Source of the DNA: Phocaeicola_A sp964514145
GTDB taxonomy: Bacteria; Bacteroidota; Bacteroidia; Bacteroidales; Bacteroidaceae
DNA length: 49,377 nucleotides
NCBI GenBank assembly: GCA_964514145.1
Contig: CAZEPM010000003.1
Location: forward strand, 1-49,377
Direction of reading: 5' to 3'
Shown: positions 8,975 to 16,663 of the stretch, one piece after another
Position numbering within the stretch: the stretch's first letter is position 1
Layout: every line of letters begins with the position of its first letter
Position numbers and translations under genes: made by a program
Notes under the pieces: generated by a model
The model's database searches: none
The model's input: only the letters and a program-made list of their open reading frames with translations
Told to the model about the DNA's origin: nothing

Positions 8975-9505
8975 ATGTGTAAATCTAAAAGAAAAGCTAT
9001 GTTGTTGAAAAGACTTGTTTTATTAGCATTAACGGTTGTTCCTATGGGGCTTGTTGCTCAACAGAAATTTGGACACATCAATCCGATACCTATCATGCAG
9101 GCTATGCCGGAATATACCAAAGCACAGACTGAATTGCAGGATCTCCAGAAGCAATACGAAGGAGAGATTAAGATTATGCAAGACGAGTTGCAGAGAAAAA
9201 GTGAAGAATACGACAAACAAAAAGATTCATTGCCTCAAAACATTCGTCAAAGAAGAGAAAGTGAGATGAATGACCTCTATGTCCGCCTGCAGAACTATGT
9301 ACGCGAAAGCGAACAGAACATGCAGAAAATTTCTAACGAAAAGATGCAGGAAATCATGGAGAAAATCACGAATGCCATCCAAGAAATAGGACGAACCGGC
9401 AATTACGTTTACATTTTCGATACAACCAGCGGAATCCCTTATGTCAGCTCCACGTTGAGTACTGATATCGGTGACGAAGTCAAAGCTAAATTAGGACTGA
9501 AATAG
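8975..9505 (+). CDS. OmpH/Skp family periplasmic chaperone (second copy)
   Basis: A Skp-like protein of 176 residues (168 if it starts at the in-frame ATG at 8999, which gives the more ordinary signal peptide MLLKRLVLLALTVVPMGLVAQ). The mature part begins QKFGHINPIPIMQAMPEY, followed by a long coiled coil rich in Glu, Gln and Lys (about residues 45-130). It ends with the conserved GNYVYIFDTTSGIPYVS element. It should bind outer-membrane proteins in transit to BamA. A strong terminator follows, ending the uppS-bamA-ompH transcription unit. Confidence 0.9.
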   Translation: MCKSKRKAMLLKRLVLLALTVVPMGLVAQQKFGHINPIPIMQAMPEYTKAQTELQDLQKQYEGEIKIMQDELQRKSEEYDKQKDSLPQNIRQRRESEMNDLYVRLQNYVRESEQNMQKISNEKMQEIMEKITNAIQEIGRTGNYVYIFDTTSGIPYVSSTLSTDIGDEVKAKLGLK

Positions 9506-9538
9506 GCTCTTGTTTAATTTCAAATTCTATCATACGAC

Positions 9539-9577
9539 AAAACAGGGTGAGTATTTCTGCTCACCCTGTTTTATTTT
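9539..9577 (+). terminator. intrinsic terminator after the second OmpH gene
   Basis: A 13-base perfect stem (AAAACAGGGTGAG at 9539-9551 with CTCACCCTGTTTT at 9560-9572) closes an 8-base loop and runs into a T-rich stretch. Confidence 0.88.
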
Positions 9578-9611
9578 CTGACCTTTTGTTGATTATTCAC
9601 CGACGAAACTA

Positions 9612-9619
9612 TAATTTTG
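9612..9619 (+). promoter_or_regulatory. Bacteroides-type promoter for the third OmpH gene and murI
   Basis: TAATTTTG, within ATAATTTTGCACC, matches TAnnTTTG exactly. A TTTG lies 23 bases upstream (9585-9588), a little farther than usual. It lies between a terminator and the next ATG, so it should drive the third OmpH gene and murI. Confidence 0.65.
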
Positions 9620-9655
9620 CACCATAAGCCTATTATGTATTTAAATAAAGAGACT

Positions 9656-10225
9656 ATGTGGAAAAAAACGGTAGGGTTTATGTGTCTGGCCATGCTGTCG
9701 TGGATGGTCTGCGCACAAGATAAAGTAGAGCCACGCTTTGGCTATCTGAACTATACACAGGTGCTTAAAGAAATGCCTCAGTATCTCGAGGCTGAGCAAA
9801 ACCTGAACATCTTGCAGGGAAAATACGATGCAGAAATCGAACGGGCTGAAGAAGAGTTCTCACGGAAGTACGCCGAATTTCTGCAAGACCAGCACGAATT
9901 CCCCCAGAATATCATGGTCAAGCGGCACAAGGAACTGCAAGAACTGATGGAAAGAAGCATCGCCTTTAAGGAGGAGATAAGGCAGACGTTGAGAAATGCA
10001 CGCGACGAAATGCTCGAACCGCTGGTTAAAGAACTCGATGAGGCCATAGCCAAAGTAGCCGAACGATATAAGTTCGATTGCGTGTTCAACACCGAAAACA
10101 AATCTTATCTGTATATGAATCCGCAGGCCGGTAAGGACATCACCGACGAAGTGAGTCTGCAGGTAGGCATCCGGCCGAAACCCAAACAAGAAATTCAGGA
10201 GCTTTTGCCCGATTCAATTCAATGA
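9656..10225 (+). CDS. OmpH/Skp family periplasmic chaperone (third copy)
   Basis: A 189-residue Skp-like protein with signal peptide MWKKTVGFMCLAMLSWMVCA. The mature part starts RFGYLNYTQVLKEMPQY, then a charged coiled coil (about residues 50-125) and the conserved end segment YKFDCVFNTENKSYLYMNP. I start at the ATG at 9656; an upstream TTG at 9617 would overlap the promoter and cannot be used from that transcript. An ATG at 9635 is a second option. It has its own promoter behind a terminator, and its stop overlaps the murI start (ATGA), so it belongs to a unit separate from bamA. It may be a specialised or stress-linked paralogue. Confidence 0.88.
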   Translation: MWKKTVGFMCLAMLSWMVCAQDKVEPRFGYLNYTQVLKEMPQYLEAEQNLNILQGKYDAEIERAEEEFSRKYAEFLQDQHEFPQNIMVKRHKELQELMERSIAFKEEIRQTLRNARDEMLEPLVKELDEAIAKVAERYKFDCVFNTENKSYLYMNPQAGKDITDEVSLQVGIRPKPKQEIQELLPDSIQ

Positions 10226-11091
10226 CCTCCGATAAGCTCATGAAGCCTGTGGAAAGCAGTCCGGTCAGGCAAGGACCTATCGGCGTGTTCGATTCCGGTT
10301 ACGGAGGACTCACGATTCTGGAGCGCATTCGCGAGCTTTTGCCCGAATATGATTACGTCTATTTGGGTGATAACGCTCGTACGCCTTATGGTACACGTTC
10401 TTTCGAAATTGTCTATGAATTTACGCTTCAGGCCGTAGTCCGCCTTTTCGAGATGGGGTGTCACCTCGTGATTTTGGCCTGCAATACGGCTTCGGCCAAA
10501 GCGCTGCGTTCCATTCAGCAGATTGATTTGCCGCGAATCGATGCGAGCCGACGCGTGCTTGGTGTGATACGTCCCACGGTGGAATGTCTGGGTCAGCTGA
10601 CGCAGACGCGTCATGTCGGTGTGTTGGCCACGCAGGGCACAATCCGTTCGGAATCATACAAGCTCGAAATCGAAAAACTTTATCCCGACGATATCCGGCT
10701 GACTGGCGAGGCTTGTCCGATGTGGGTGTCTTTGATTGAAAACCATGAAGCCGATAAGCCGGGGGCTGACTATTTTGTCCGGCAACACATCGACCGCCTA
10801 ATGGCTGCCGACCCGCTGATTGACACCATCATTTTGGGCTGTACGCACTACCCGTTGCTGCTCGACAAAATCCGCCGATACACGCCGTCACACGTGACCT
10901 TGGTGCCGCAGGGTGATTACGTGGCGCGTAGCTTGCGCGACTATTTGCTTCGCCATCCTGAAATTGCCGGCCGTTGCCTCCGACAGGGACGATGCCGTTT
11001 TTATACGACGGAATCGGTGGAAAAGTTTCGGGAGTCGGCCGCCCTGTTTCTTCATCAGTTTGTAGACGTCGAAACCATTTTGCTCGGATGA
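10222..11091 (+). CDS. murI: glutamate racemase
   Basis: MurI interconverts L- and D-glutamate, supplying D-Glu for peptidoglycan. The 289-residue protein carries the FDSGYGG motif with D24, and the two catalytic cysteines C87 (ILACNTASAK) and C207 (LGCTHYPLL). The start ATG overlaps the stop of the third OmpH gene by 4 bases. A second in-frame Met at residue 7 is possible, since residues 1-18 are not conserved. Cytoplasmic. No terminator was recognised in the 104 bases before the convergent permease gene. Confidence 0.96.
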   Translation: MTSDKLMKPVESSPVRQGPIGVFDSGYGGLTILERIRELLPEYDYVYLGDNARTPYGTRSFEIVYEFTLQAVVRLFEMGCHLVILACNTASAKALRSIQQIDLPRIDASRRVLGVIRPTVECLGQLTQTRHVGVLATQGTIRSESYKLEIEKLYPDDIRLTGEACPMWVSLIENHEADKPGADYFVRQHIDRLMAADPLIDTIILGCTHYPLLLDKIRRYTPSHVTLVPQGDYVARSLRDYLLRHPEIAGRCLRQGRCRFYTTESVEKFRESAALFLHQFVDVETILLG

Positions 11092-11195
11092 GTCCGCATT
11101 GCGGCCGGCTCGTTTCGTGGCGCAGGCCGGACAGAACCGTATCGAGACTTCGAAACGATGCGGTGCGGCTTTCGTCACGACAGACAGTCGGGGAA

Positions 11196-12422
11196 CTATA
11201 GCAGCCGTTTGCTCAGATAGTGCACCGGGTACCAGACGGAAAGGAATCCGACGACCAAAACGGTTATGAAAATCAGGATGATGTCTGCTACGTGTACGCT
11301 TACAGGATAGGCATCGATCACAAAGCTGTCGGCCGTTGTGCCCAGTTTCAGCAATCCGAAATGTTGTTGTGCCAGGCAGAGTCCCAATCCCAAGACAATG
11401 CCGATGAGGGCTCCGATGAGGGAGATGAGACGTCCCTCGAACATAAAGATGCGGGTGATGAGGCGGTCGTCTGCGCCCAGTCCGCGCAGGGTACTCACAT
11501 CGGCTTTCTTGTCGATAATCAGCATCGAGAGAGAGCCGACGATGTTGAAGCAGGCAATCATCAGGATGAATGTGAGGAAAATATAGGAAATGAGTTTTTC
11601 GATTTCCATGATGCGGAATATGTCCGCTTGCTGTTCGTAGCGGTCGAACACGTTGAAATTTTCGCCCAGCATGTCGGCAATCTCTTTTTTTGCTTTGTGG
11701 ATATCGGTGTCCGGACTCAGGCGCAGCTCGATCGACGAGGCTTCGGTTGTGTAGTCGAACAGGCGGCGGGCAAAGTCGAGTGAGGTCAGCACATAACTCT
11801 CGTCGTATTTCTGTTGGTTCATCATGAATGAAACACCGGGTGAATAGAGATAGAGCCGGTTGAAGCTGGATGCCGGATTGGCCATGTTGATCCGTTGGTT
11901 CCGTTTGGGGGCATAGACTTCGAGCGGGTCGACGAAAGCGATTCCGGAACCGAGCACGGTTGTGAGCTGGATGCCGGGAATGCCGTAGTCCACAATCTCA
12001 TCGTGAAGCTTGAATTCGCCGTGTCCGTAGAGCACACTGTCGATGGCCGTGAGTTGTCCGAAATTGTCCTCCACGCCTTTGACTGTAATCATGGCTTGTC
12101 GTCCTTTGTATTGCACCATGGCATATTCTTCGAGCGATGCCATGCTGACGGCTACGTAGGGCAGTGAGCGCAGTTGCCGGATTTTTTCGTCTTGTGTGTC
12201 GAATACCTTGCCGGTGGTGGCCGTGATTTTCAGCTCCGGATCGAAGGTCGTGAAGAAAGTGGCGACCAATCCCTGAAATCCGTTGAACACGGAGAGTGTG
12301 CACACCAATGCCAGTGTGGCCAGAGCTACTCCACAGACCGAAATGCCCGAGATGATGTTGATGGCATGGTGTGATTTTTTAGAGAAAAGATACCTTTTTG
12401 CTATGTAAAAAGGCAAGTTCAT
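11196..12422 (-). CDS. LolC/LolE-like lipoprotein-releasing ABC transporter permease
   Basis: A 408-residue inner-membrane protein with FtsX-family topology. There is a first membrane helix at about 20-45 (the MNLPFYIAKRYLFSKKSHHAIN start is typical of LolC/E), a periplasmic MacB-like domain to about 260, and three further helices near 275-300, 325-350 and 375-400. LolC/E proteins, with the ATPase LolD, pull lipoproteins from the inner membrane to the LolA carrier. Many surface lipoproteins are encoded nearby, but no lolD is in the window. It overlaps rbfA by 4 bases and is the last gene of the aroQ-pyk operon. Confidence 0.88.
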   Translation of the reverse strand: MNLPFYIAKRYLFSKKSHHAINIISGISVCGVALATLALVCTLSVFNGFQGLVATFFTTFDPELKITATTGKVFDTQDEKIRQLRSLPYVAVSMASLEEYAMVQYKGRQAMITVKGVEDNFGQLTAIDSVLYGHGEFKLHDEIVDYGIPGIQLTTVLGSGIAFVDPLEVYAPKRNQRINMANPASSFNRLYLYSPGVSFMMNQQKYDESYVLTSLDFARRLFDYTTEASSIELRLSPDTDIHKAKKEIADMLGENFNVFDRYEQQADIFRIMEIEKLISYIFLTFILMIACFNIVGSLSMLIIDKKADVSTLRGLGADDRLITRIFMFEGRLISLIGALIGIVLGLGLCLAQQHFGLLKLGTTADSFVIDAYPVSVHVADIILIFITVLVVGFLSVWYPVHYLSKRLL

Positions 12423-12760
12423 GGCTCCGGTTTAAGTAGTTTGTCGATGTGTTCGAGATAGTCTAAGGAATCGTCTAGAAAGAATCGCAATTCGGGAATG
12501 ATGCGCAGTTGGTGTCGCACGCGGGTGCCCAGTTCGAATCGGATGGTCTTGGCATGCAGGTTGATGTTTTGCAAAATCTCTTGGGCTTTGTCTGATGGGA
12601 AAATGCTGAGGTAAGCCCGTGCATAACTTAAATCGGGACTGATGCGTACGACGCTGACTGATACGAGGACACCCTTTGTGGCTTTGGTTTGCAACAGAAA
12701 AATGTCGCTTAGTTCTTTTTGCAGCAGGCGAGCTATTTTGTTTTGTCGGGTTGTTTCCAT
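12419..12760 (-). CDS. rbfA: ribosome-binding factor A
   Basis: RbfA is a KH-fold factor that helps mature the 30S subunit and its 16S rRNA 5' end. The 113-residue protein begins METTRQNKIARLLQKELSDI and contains the family segments VSVVRISPDLSYARAYLSIF and LGTRVRHQLRIIPELRFFLDDS. The size is usual. The gene sits between the O-methyltransferase (19 bases upstream) and the permease (4-base overlap), the same operon order seen widely in Bacteroidales. Confidence 0.95.
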   Translation of the reverse strand: METTRQNKIARLLQKELSDIFLLQTKATKGVLVSVSVVRISPDLSYARAYLSIFPSDKAQEILQNINLHAKTIRFELGTRVRHQLRIIPELRFFLDDSLDYLEHIDKLLKPEP

Positions 12761-12779
12761 ACGTTCTGTTTTTTGTGTT

Positions 12780-13406
12780 TTAGTTCTTTCTGATGATGGT
12801 CAGTCCGTCCCTTAGAGGGAGGATGACTTTTTCTACCCGTTGGTCGGTAGCGACCAGATCGTTGAAGGCTTTTATGCCGATGGTTTGTTGGTCTTTGCTG
12901 TATGCTTGCTCGATGATGTGTCCGTCCCACAGAGTGTTGTCGGCAAGGATGTATCCACCGGTTGTCAATCGGGGCAATACCATTTCGTAGTAGTCTGTGT
13001 ATTTTCGTTTGTCGCCGTCGATGAACGCCATATCGAAATGCAAATCCATTTCGGGGACGCATTTCAGGGCATCTCCGATGTAGAATCTGATTTTGTCCGC
13101 ATGCGCTGAGTTTTCCAGCCAGGGGCGGGTGAAATCTTCCTGCTCGTCGTTGATTTCAAACGTGTAGAGTATGCCGTCCTCGTCCAGTCCTTCGGCCATG
13201 CAAAGGGTTGAATATCCGCTGAATGTTCCGATTTCAAGGATTTGTTTCGGATGAATCATTTTGACTAGCATTTTGAGCAGTCTTCCTTGTAAGTGACCGG
13301 AGGCCATGCGGGGGCGTAAGAGCTTCACGTGTGTGTCTCGGTAGAGAGCTTTCAGATAGTCGCTTTCATCGTCAATGTGTTGGCAGATGTATTCGTCGAG
13401 TGTCAT
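12780..13406 (-). CDS. class I SAM-dependent O-methyltransferase
   Basis: A 208-residue protein of the catechol/caffeoyl-CoA O-methyltransferase family (Methyltransf_3). It has a SAM-binding motif EIGTFSGYST at residues 58-67, an acidic residue for the ribose (YTFEINDEQ, near 84), and the metal-binding AFIDGDK (127-133) with DN at 156-157. The substrate is not known for the bacterial members in this setting. It starts 6 bases after the pyk stop and precedes rbfA, so it is part of the leftward operon. Confidence 0.92.
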   Translation of the reverse strand: MTLDEYICQHIDDESDYLKALYRDTHVKLLRPRMASGHLQGRLLKMLVKMIHPKQILEIGTFSGYSTLCMAEGLDEDGILYTFEINDEQEDFTRPWLENSAHADKIRFYIGDALKCVPEMDLHFDMAFIDGDKRKYTDYYEMVLPRLTTGGYILADNTLWDGHIIEQAYSKDQQTIGIKAFNDLVATDQRVEKVILPLRDGLTIIRKN

Positions 13407-13412
13407 AAACCT

Positions 13413-14879
13413 TTATAGGTATCGGTCTCGGTTGGGCAAAATGTATTCGTCTTTTTCTGCATATTTCAAGACGTCGCTCACTTCGTTGATTTCCAAGAAG
13501 GAGGTGTGTGTGCCTTGTTTTCCGCCGCTCAGGTAGGCGACCATTTCGTTTTCGTGCAAGACCCCGTCGTGCATGAGTTTGCGCAATGCGGCGAAATAAT
13601 AGGCTTGTCCGTTGGTCAGTTCAGGCATATAGATGGCTTCCACACCATAGGAGAGCGCAAGGTGCCGCATGGTTTTCTCGTTGTAGCAGATGGCCAACAC
13701 GGGGGTTTTGCCTCGGAATGCGGCCAGATTGCGGGCTGTGTAACCGGTAAAACAGTCGGTGATGATGGCGCGGATGTTCATCTTTTCTGTGGCTTTCACC
13801 GCTTGTTTGGCCAAGAATTCGGTGACGTCGCAGTTGTCTTGCAGATGGATACGGATGTCGTTTTCGGGCAGTTTGTCTATTTCAGCCTGTGCGGCAATTT
13901 TGCTCATCGTCTTGACGGCTTCTACGGGGTATTTTCCGTAGGCAGTTTCTCCGCTCAGCATCAGTGCGTCTGTGCGGTAGTAAATGGCGTTGGCGATATC
14001 GGTTACTTCTGCCCGTGTGGGACGTGGGTTTTTAATCATGGTGTGGAGCATTTGGGTTGCAACGATGACGGGTTTGCGGGCGGCTACGCATTTGCGGATC
14101 AGAATCCGTTGGATGCCGGGGATGCGTTCTTGCGGAATTTCGATGCCCAAGTCGCCACGTGCCACCATGATGCCGTCGGCTACTTCCAGAATTTCGTCGA
14201 TATTGTCTACTCCTTCTTGGTTTTCAATTTTGGCTATGATTTTGATTTTGCTGTTGTGCTCATGCAAAATCTTGCGAATGTCTAATATGTCTTGTTTGTT
14301 TCGGACGAATGAGTGGGCGATGAAATCAATGTCTTTTTCGATGGCATACAGAATGTTGTTTCTGTCTTTTTCAGTCAGTGCCGGCAGGTTGATTCGCACC
14401 CCCGGTACGTTTACGCTTTTGTGGTTGCCTAATGTTGCTTCGTTCTTGACTTCGCAGATCAATTCTTTGTCTGTTTTGTCGATAACGTCCAGCTCAAGGT
14501 CTCCATCGTCGATGAGAATCACTTCTCCTATCTCTAAATCTCTGACAAAGTTGGGATAGGACACGGCGATGCATTCGCGGCATGTTTCTTGTGTGGGATT
14601 TCCCACAACTTTCACGCGGTCACCAATGTTGTATGAAATCGGTTCGTCGTTGGCCAGGGTGGTTGTCCGCACTTCCGGACCTTTGGTGTCCATAAGAATG
14701 GCAATGCGATTGGACACTTTCCGTACGTTATTAATCAGTTTTTCGAATCCTTCGCGGCTGGCATGAGCTGTATTCATACGTACTACATTCATGCCGGCAT
14801 TAAACAGATCTCTGATGAAATCTTCGTCACAGCGTAAGTCTGAGATGGAGGCTACGATCTTAGTCTTTTTGAGCATCAT
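13413..14879 (-). CDS. pyk: pyruvate kinase
   Basis: Pyruvate kinase makes pyruvate and ATP from phosphoenolpyruvate. The 488-residue protein shows the usual barrel motifs: MDTKGPEVRTT, the Lys-containing KIIAKIENQEGV, ARGDLGIEIP for metal binding, and the signature region PTRAEVTDIANAIYY followed by LSGETAYGKYP. The usual NFSHG is replaced by NTAHAS near residue 36, as in other Bacteroidota enzymes. Two ATGs are adjacent (14879 and 14876); the second gives the typical MLKKTKIV start. It follows aroQ by 35 bases. Confidence 0.96.
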   Translation of the reverse strand: MMLKKTKIVASISDLRCDEDFIRDLFNAGMNVVRMNTAHASREGFEKLINNVRKVSNRIAILMDTKGPEVRTTTLANDEPISYNIGDRVKVVGNPTQETCRECIAVSYPNFVRDLEIGEVILIDDGDLELDVIDKTDKELICEVKNEATLGNHKSVNVPGVRINLPALTEKDRNNILYAIEKDIDFIAHSFVRNKQDILDIRKILHEHNSKIKIIAKIENQEGVDNIDEILEVADGIMVARGDLGIEIPQERIPGIQRILIRKCVAARKPVIVATQMLHTMIKNPRPTRAEVTDIANAIYYRTDALMLSGETAYGKYPVEAVKTMSKIAAQAEIDKLPENDIRIHLQDNCDVTEFLAKQAVKATEKMNIRAIITDCFTGYTARNLAAFRGKTPVLAICYNEKTMRHLALSYGVEAIYMPELTNGQAYYFAALRKLMHDGVLHENEMVAYLSGGKQGTHTSFLEINEVSDVLKYAEKDEYILPNRDRYL

Positions 14880-14914
14880 AATGAATAGGATATAATAGGG
14901 TATAAGAGTTTATT

Positions 14915-15349
14915 TTATTGCTTGTTTGGTGTGAGAGGTCTGAGGGCTTCTACGGCCAGACGGTAGGAATCCAGTCCGAAACCACAAATCACTCCTCGGC
15001 AAGCGCATGAAATCATCGAATGGTGACGAAATTCTTCCCGCTGGTGCACGTTGGAGATGTGTACTTCTATGACGGGAGTTGTTATGGCTCGGATAGCGTC
15101 TTGCAAAGCGATGGATGTATGCGTGTAAGCGCCTGCATTCAGAATGATGCCGTCGAAGTCGAAGCCCACCTCGTGTAGTTTGTTAATCATTTCACCTTCA
15201 ATGTTCGATTGAAAATAAAAGAACTCAATGTCCGGATAACGTATGCATAATTCGCGGAAATAACTGTCGAATGAAAGAGAACCGTAAATAGTGGGTTCTC
15301 GTTTGCCTAAAAGGTTGATATTTGGACCGTTGACGATTTGTATCTTCAT
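14915..15349 (-). CDS. aroQ: type II 3-dehydroquinate dehydratase
   Basis: AroQ removes water from 3-dehydroquinate in the shikimate pathway. The 144-residue protein is the usual size and has the family motifs GPNINLLGKREPTIYG (catalytic Tyr at 22), QSNIEGEMIN, NAGAYTHTSIAL and EVHISNVHQREEFRHHS. The start at 15349 is fixed by the conserved MKIQIVNGPN beginning; codons upstream run through the promoter and antisense to xerD. It heads the leftward operon with pyk. Confidence 0.96.
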   Translation of the reverse strand: MKIQIVNGPNINLLGKREPTIYGSLSFDSYFRELCIRYPDIEFFYFQSNIEGEMINKLHEVGFDFDGIILNAGAYTHTSIALQDAIRAITTPVIEVHISNVHQREEFRHHSMISCACRGVICGFGLDSYRLAVEALRPLTPNKQ

Positions 15350-15376
15350 TGATTCTTCGAATTGGATAATTATTTT

Positions 15377-15384
15377 ATCTTTGT
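15377..15384 (+). promoter_or_regulatory. Bacteroides-type promoter for xerD
   Basis: TATCTTTG matches TAnnTTTG, 33 bases before the xerD ATG, in the divergent aroQ-xerD region. Confidence 0.55.
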
Positions 15385-15400
15385 CAGACAATTTGAGTAC

Positions 15401-15408
15401 AAAATTAG
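15401..15408 (-). promoter_or_regulatory. Bacteroides-type promoter for the aroQ operon
   Basis: On the minus strand TAATTTTG matches TAnnTTTG and lies 51 bases upstream of the aroQ ATG. It is face to face with the xerD promoter, so the two units may interfere. Confidence 0.55.
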
Positions 15409-15417
15409 GAAAAAGAA

Positions 15418-16383
15418 ATGGAATACACGGAAAAAAATGCGAAGAAGCTATCTGATGATTCGCTGATGCGCCGTTATAAGCAATATTTGCAATTAGAAAA
15501 GTCATTTTCCCGGAATACGGTTGAGGCTTATTTAATGGACTTGAACAAGCTGTTTTCCTATCTGTCATCGGAGCGTGTTCATCCGTTGGATGTCACGCTT
15601 GACGATTTGCATCATTTTGCAGCGGCGTTGAATGATGTTGGCATTCATGCCCGTTCTCAGGCTCGCATCCTGTCTGGTGTACGTGCGTTCTATCATTTTC
15701 TTTTGCTCGACGGCTATCTGGAAAATGACCCGACCGAGCTGTTGGAATCGCCGAAAATCGGGCTGAGATTGCCCGATGTGTTGACGGTGGAAGAGATAGA
15801 CCGAATCATTGCGTCCATCGATGTCGGCAAGCAGGAGGGGCAGCGCAACCGTGCCATTCTGGAGATGCTTTATAGTTGTGGTCTTCGGGTCAGTGAATTG
15901 TGTAATCTTCATTTGTCAGATCTCTATCTGGACGAGGGTTTCATACGGGTGGAGGGGAAAGGCGGAAAGCAGCGACTGGTCCCGATATCTCCACGGGCGA
16001 TTAATGAATTGTCTGCTTATTTTGAAGCGCGTGACCGGATGATTAACATCAAGCCGAAGCACGAAGATTACGTGTTTCTCAGTTTTCGAAGAGGGACAAA
16101 ACTTTCACGTATTCTTATTTTTCATATGATAAAGGAGCAGACCGAGAAGGCCGGAGTCTTGAAAGTGGTCAGTCCGCATACCTTTCGGCATTCTTTTGCG
16201 ACCCATTTGCTCGAAGGTGGTGCCAATTTGCGTGCTATACAAGAGATGTTGGGACACGAATCTATCGCTACAACCGAAATCTACACCCATATAGATCGTA
16301 CGCAGTTGCGCAAGGAAATCTTGGAACATCATCCTCGGAACATCCGTTACCGTGAGTTGCATCAGAACGATAATCAGTTGTAG
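15418..16383 (+). CDS. xerD: site-specific tyrosine recombinase XerD
   Basis: XerD resolves chromosome dimers at dif with XerC and FtsK. The 321-residue protein has an N-terminal SAM-like core-binding domain (about 12-105) and a catalytic domain with all expected residues: R157 (LYSCGLRVSEL), K181 (EGKGGKQRLVPI), H254 and R257 (HTFRHSFATHLLEGG), H280 (LGHES) and the nucleophile Y289 (TTEIYTH). The genomic setting among housekeeping genes, and the lack of any element boundary or repeats, argue for the housekeeping recombinase over an integrase. Divergent from aroQ. Confidence 0.94.
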   Translation: MEYTEKNAKKLSDDSLMRRYKQYLQLEKSFSRNTVEAYLMDLNKLFSYLSSERVHPLDVTLDDLHHFAAALNDVGIHARSQARILSGVRAFYHFLLLDGYLENDPTELLESPKIGLRLPDVLTVEEIDRIIASIDVGKQEGQRNRAILEMLYSCGLRVSELCNLHLSDLYLDEGFIRVEGKGGKQRLVPISPRAINELSAYFEARDRMINIKPKHEDYVFLSFRRGTKLSRILIFHMIKEQTEKAGVLKVVSPHTFRHSFATHLLEGGANLRAIQEMLGHESIATTEIYTHIDRTQLRKEILEHHPRNIRYRELHQNDNQL

Positions 16384-16663
16384 GATTGCGAATTTCTTTC
16401 CCTGTCACCTGTTAGTTTAGATATCTGATTTTCCCCGTCTACACGGATTAGAGATGTTGAAGTGTTAAAGAATTTGCGGTTTTTTGATTTTTTTTGTTCT
16501 CTGCTAAGAAAAACGTGAGTAAAAGTATGATGATACTATGCAGATTTTATATCTTTGCCTACAAAGCACATCAGTCCGGTGGAATATAAACAACATAAAC
16601 GGATGTAAAAACATTTGTTTTTATTTACTAATAATATCAAGATAATATTTTAAGTGTTAAGTT
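16384..16663 (+). other. gene-free leader of the TPR lipoprotein gene
   Basis: This 280-base AT-rich stretch has no open frame of note. It contains one good promoter element (16550-16557) and, after it, about 105 bases of untranslated leader. No convincing terminator for xerD was found. Confidence 0.5.
16550..16557 (+). promoter_or_regulatory. Bacteroides-type promoter -7 element
   Basis: TATCTTTG (in TTTATATCTTTGCC) matches TAnnTTTG. It predicts a leader of about 100 bases for the lipoprotein at 16664. Confidence 0.55.

Noticed and set aside
9617..9655. TTG start giving a longer third OmpH protein
   Set aside because: The TTG overlaps the -7 promoter element, so it cannot be in the transcript made from it.
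15350..15568. 73-residue N-terminal extension of aroQ
   Set aside because: It would be read antisense to xerD and across the aroQ promoter; type II dehydroquinases begin at the conserved MKIQIVNGPN.
15418..16383. Tyrosine recombinase as integrase of a mobile element
   Set aside because: No attachment repeats, cargo or element genes are near, and the protein matches housekeeping XerD throughout.
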